A DNA stretch of 63,995 bases from Nemertoderma westbladi. Lineage: Eukaryota; Xenacoelomorpha; Nemertodermatida; Nemertodermatidae. The position numbers and the translations under genes are program-made. Positions 60,156 to 63,995 of this stretch are shown piece by piece. The DNA lies in the NCBI GenBank assembly GCA_032718475.1, contig JAUCBJ010001642.1, positions 1 through 63,995 of the forward strand, read 5' to 3'. Each line of letters opens with the position of its first letter. The stretch's first letter is position 1. The notes under the pieces are model-generated. The model was not told where the DNA came from. It did not search any database and saw only the letters and a program-made list of their open reading frames with translations.

Positions 60156-61577
60156 CTAATAACTTACTGTAGGACTATTGTACCTATTTTTACATTGCAC
60201 ACGGAGATGAGATTTAACTGCAGATTTAAAAGAATGTTGATTATTTAGGTTTTTAATTTCATTAGGCAGAGCGTTCCAATTTTTTATGCCGTTAAAAAGG
60301 AAAGTATCAGATTCAAAGGATTTACAATTCGGGAGGTAGAAGTTTGAAGCACTAGCTCTGGTACTGTAAGAGTGTGTATCGCGTACTCTGTTGAATTTTT
60401 GTTTTAGGTAATTGGGACATTTACCATTATACACTTTATGCACATGGTTAAGGCGTAGCTGCTTAACTCTACTATCTAAGTTAAGTAGTCCAGATTCAGA
60501 AAAGTCATCTGGAGTTAGGTGGTGCCTAGGTTTGTAGTCTTTAATAAATCGTACTACTTTATTCTGAGCTACTTGTAATTTACATTTAAGCTGTTTGGTT
60601 AAGCCTTCATACCAAGAAGAGCAAGCATAGTCCATGTGACACTGTATTAAAGGAGAGCAAAGTAACTTGCGGGAGTCGGTGTTTAAACTATTTTTATTTC
60701 TGTATAGAAACCTAAGCCTACTGTTAACTTTCGAGAAAATATTTTTCACTGTACTTTCTCCTGATAAGCAGTTATCCAATGTGGCGCCTAAATATTTAAC
60801 TTCCTTTTTATTTTCAATCTTATGTCCATTACTAGTGACTTCAAACTTAGTTACCTTCTTTAACTTTCTTTTGGAACCAAACAAAATACTTTCAGTTTTA
60901 CCGTAGTGAATGGATAGCTTATTATCAACCAACCACTCATTACAGGATTCTAGAACTGCACTTAACTTTTGGGAAATATGGATAGGATCTTTATGAGAGA
61001 AAATAAGAGCACTGTCGTCGGCATATAAAATGAGTTTAAAATCGGGATCTATACTACTTATCATATCATTTACATAGCATACAAAAAGCAGAGGACCTAA
61101 TATACTACCTTGCGGTACACCACAGGTAATCTCTTGTACAGTAGACAGCGATTTGCTAATGACTACAGTTTGACCTCTGTCTGACAGGTAGGACTTGAAC
61201 CAGTCTATAGAACCTACACCCATCAGGCCTAACTTACCAAGCAGAATTTCGTGATCTACAGTATCGAAAGCCTTTTGTAGGTCCAACATTACCATACCAG
61301 TATATAAACCCTTTGCGTTATTACATCTAATTGTATCAGTTAAAGTAGAATATGATTTACGAAAACCGGACTGAAGTTCATAGATCAGATTTAGCCTACT
61401 AAGATGTGCCTCCAGCTGTAGAAAAACAGAACGTTCTAGAATTTTAGATACAATACTTAAGATACTAACAGGTCTGTAATTACAGGGTTCTACTTTACTA
61501 TTCTTTTTATACAGAGGAACAACCTTAGCTAATTTCAGTTCGTCTGGTACTACATTATCTACTGTACGATAGAGTAA
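60156..61577 (-). pseudogene. LINE family X reverse transcriptase (CR1/L2-like)
   Basis: Open on the minus strand from about 61,577; the first ATG at 61,295 lies well inside the domain, so it is not a true start. Motifs in order: [100 protein letters not shown], and a C-terminal [19 protein letters not shown]. All catalytic aspartates are present. It copies element RNA into DNA; without endonuclease and the 5' part it is dead. The clade is inferred from motif spelling. Confidence 0.85.
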
Positions 61578-62050
61578 TTAATAATAAAAGTAATAGGCAC
61601 TTTAAGTACTACAGCACCATCCTTAAGAAAACGGGCAGGTATTAGATCTAGACCGGTACTTTTTGAGGCTGATAGGCTAAGTAGATTTTTAAAAACGAAA
61701 TCCTCAGAAACGGGTTTTACAAATAACTTTTCTGAATTTTGTAACTTTTCTAAATAAAAATTATTTAGAGTTTCGGACCCTATACTATATTTATTACTTG
61801 ATAACGGTAATTTCTTAACTAAATTAGAGGCAACATTAGTAAAATAATTATTAAATAAATTACTAACTAGAGTATGATCATGAATCAGCTCACCGTTATC
61901 TTGCAGAACAATATTCGATTTAGATTTAAGGTTTTTATAACCTAAGGATTTTAGGGTAGACCATATAGACTTTTTGGATTATCTTTATTCTCACCTTATT
62001 TTGTTGTACAAATATTCAGATTTAGCTTTTTTTATTTCCCGTTGGACAAG
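61577..62050 (-). pseudogene. LINE family X: region between endonuclease and RT, frame-shifted
   Basis: Minus strand, in frames other than the RT ORF: NLVQREIKKAKSEYLYN (about 62,050), WSTLKSLGYKN, HDHTLVSNLFNNYFTNVASN, LSASKSTGLDLIPARFLKDG and KVPITFIIN (about 61,580). These are the usual linker and N-terminal RT residues. One frame change lies near 61,577 and another near 61,985. Confidence 0.7.
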
Positions 62051-62062
62051 GTTTCTATACCA

Positions 62063-63595
62063 TATATATATTTCTATACCATACGAGAGAAAGCCGCCCC
62101 AATATTAGATTATTACAACAACATATCCATTGGGTAAGAAAGTGGAGAGAGCCAGCCCGTCTCTTAATTTTTTACTTTATATTACGCGATCAATTTTCAC
62201 TCATCTCGTCATGAACCCAACATGTATGTAACCTTTTGTTAAATTTGTTGGCTATGCGTTTGCGGTTGTTTGGGCGGAGTGTGGTAGGCCTACACTTTTC
62301 ACACTTAAATATTTTGGTTGTGAAATGTTACAGGGCATAGCTATCTGAGATATTTCATTTATATTTTATTATGGGAGGAAGAAGAACATACAACGTTATT
62401 TACTATATATGTAACAAAAAAATTGTTCTCGGGTTTAACTTGGAAGCCTCCCCAAATAGTTGATATACAATTATATTTAAAATTATTTCCATGGTCATGG
62501 TCATTCACCCGTCTTTAGTTAGAAATTTGTTTGCATGAAAGACAGTTTAGTTTAGTTTTTACTGATTTACTATCTCTTATCTGACTGGGGTAATAATAAA
62601 GGATAGGATAAATGGAAGCAAAGTGTGACAGTAACAAATATTTCCCCGTCACCCTAGCATGTCTTAAGTATATGATATATCAAAGGGGGAAGTTTGGATT
62701 CACTGCATAAATGCAGTTCACCAAACTTCTCCCGAATGCACATTGTAACTTCCCCCTTCCCACAAATATCCACTGTTGAATTAATTTGAAGCGATATAAT
62801 AAGTACAAAATTGTGCGAGTTTTTAATTGTGAGGTCCAATTGTTATTTGATTTCTATTTATTATTTAAAGTGCATTTAATATCACACTGGTTTTTAGAAT
62901 ATTATACTATACAACCTTATGTTTTATTAATTTACCCAATCGAAGCCTCATAAGGGCCGGTTATTTGTACGCATATCCCCTAATGCGCTCAGTAAGGTTC
63001 AAACAACATATTAATATGAAAATAAAGTATCTGCAAAGAAAAGAACCCAATACTATATAATTTGACCTTATTAAAAAATTTGCACTTTTGCACACTTATT
63101 TGTACAAATGCACTTTAGCAGATCGTAATGGTGGCTCTTATTTAACAAACTTATGTTTATCCTCTACCGATCTACGATGGTGTATGATCAAGTGTCAGTC
63201 GCTAAAAGTGTCAAAAATCCAATTTAATAAATCTCGATATTTGCGATTTTGGACCATATTCATGGACATTTTAAGTCACTTTATAGACATAAAAAGTTAA
63301 ACAAATGTTACGATTATAGTTATAAATCATTCCAAACTACATTTTAATCCAAAAAATAACATTCTACGATGAATAGAACTGGAAATAATAGTGTTTGAAT
63401 TATCGAAAAAATGTTCACTATTTAAGTGCATTTTGCACTAAGTGCACATAAGTCTTTTCCCAAGTTTTATCCTATTTCACACACTACAATCTATCCTCTA
63501 TCCAATGAAATAAGTTTAAGATTAAACGGCCCTGTAGAACCGAAGTTATTTATGTTTAAAAATAGTCACTCGAAAATTTCAAATTCTCGTGGTCA
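62063..63595. other. AT-rich spacer, no gene seen
   Basis: Small ORFs (62654-62839 minus, 63088-63300 plus) have no recognisable content. No repeats of note. Confidence 0.4.
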
Positions 63596-63662
63596 CATAG
63601 TCTAGTGGTTATCAATCACGTTAATGAAACCGAAGTTCGCGGGTTAGAAATCCAATATTGAC
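63596..63662 (+). other. tRNA-like sequence, degenerate
   Basis: TAGTCTAGTGGTTAT is a good box A, as in Asp/Glu-type tRNAs. GCGGGTTAGAAATCC, 30-odd bp later, is a box B with two changes. The ends GGTCA and TGACC could pair as an acceptor stem. The T-arm is broken, so it is a pseudogene or SINE head. Confidence 0.4.
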
Positions 63663-63995
63663 CATTCTTATTTTTTTGCAAAAAAAATTATTTTTATTTT
63701 TTCACTAAAATCGCTCTAACTTCGGTTCTGGTGGTCCAAATTCAATAAAATTGGTATATTCTTTGCCGTAATTTTTCTCTTAATCTTTTGAGAACGGGTT
63801 ATTTTTGGCCCCAAAAAAATTTAAAAAAAGGGCCAAAATAACGCGATATTTTTCGACCCTTAAAATTCGTAGTTTTAATTATATATGTTAAGATAAAAGA
63901 TAGCGGAGTTAATTTGATACTTTTTACAGGTATTTTTGGCGCAATACGCTAAATTATAATGGAATAGCGATTTGTTAAAAAAAAAAAATTTTCGT
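63663..63995. other. AT-rich spacer at the right edge
   Basis: Poly-A/T-rich, no coding content. Confidence 0.4.

Larger units (their letters stand above)
59822..62062 (-). mobile_element. LINE family X copy 3, longest copy, 5'-truncated
   Basis: Minus orientation: coding sequence from about 62,050 to 60,156, then a 3' UTR of about 330 bp identical in wording to the two short copies, and a (TATC)n tail at 59,822-59,842. The element starts without endonuclease. Confidence 0.85.

Overview
The window is nuclear DNA from an invertebrate metazoan. It carries BEL/Pao LTR retrotransposon sequence, several APE-type non-LTR retrotransposons (LINEs), hAT-like and foldback DNA elements, tRNA-derived sequences, splice-site-bounded exon candidates and (TTAGGG)n telomere-type repeats. 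There are no bacterial-style operons or ribosome binding sites. I cannot name the species. Almost nothing looks like a conventional host gene: the window is a repeat-dense accessory region.

Layout. (1) 1-7,381, minus strand: the 5' part of a BEL/Pao element (protease/pol start cut by the window edge, a long Gag with zinc knuckles, a leader, and a candidate LTR with TATA box and 25-bp repeats). (2) 7,469-8,148, minus strand: up to three exon-like segments of an unidentified host gene, one encoding a hydrophobic, probably membrane-spanning stretch; the BEL element would lie in one of its introns. (3) 9,990-32,234: a 22.2-kb minisatellite of about 618 copies of a 36-bp purine-rich unit with nested higher-order duplications, bracketed by a 20-bp perfect inverted repeat. 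(4) 33,131-35,425: a (GGGTA)n pentamer array, a 1.2-kb hAT-like element with matching 8-bp flanks, then a (GGGTTA)n telomere-type array. (5) 35,426-41,183: LINE 3' ends, a foldback element, a LINE with an intact reverse transcriptase and damaged endonuclease, and a decayed minus-strand LINE. (6) 41,870-45,200: GATC-rich 466-bp tandem repeats and other local duplications. (7) 45,693-48,560: an apparently uninterrupted (CAGT)661 array that switches to (CAGC)56. (8) 48,600-52,210: a nearly complete RTE-like LINE broken by one stop and two frame changes. (9) 52,250-55,465: LTR-retroelement remnants, hairpin-forming tandem repeats, a dense hairpin cluster and a candidate LTR. (10) 55,467-63,995: LINE 3' tails, a 304-bp MITE, a SINE-like core, a gag-like coiled-coil fragment with a consensus splice donor, more LINE pieces, and two tRNA-like sequences.

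How it fits together. The genes here are almost all those of selfish elements. The BEL element would make Gag and Pol particles. The LINEs encode endonuclease/reverse transcriptase. The short 3'-end copies at 35.7, 55.5 and 59.8 kb belong to one minus-oriented LINE family whose longest copy (59.8-62.06 kb) keeps most of the RT. The most distinctive non-coding structures are the 22-kb minisatellite with its reconstructable duplication history, the telomere-type arrays split by a hAT-like insertion, and the tandem hairpins at 53.4-53.8 kb that show compensatory base changes.
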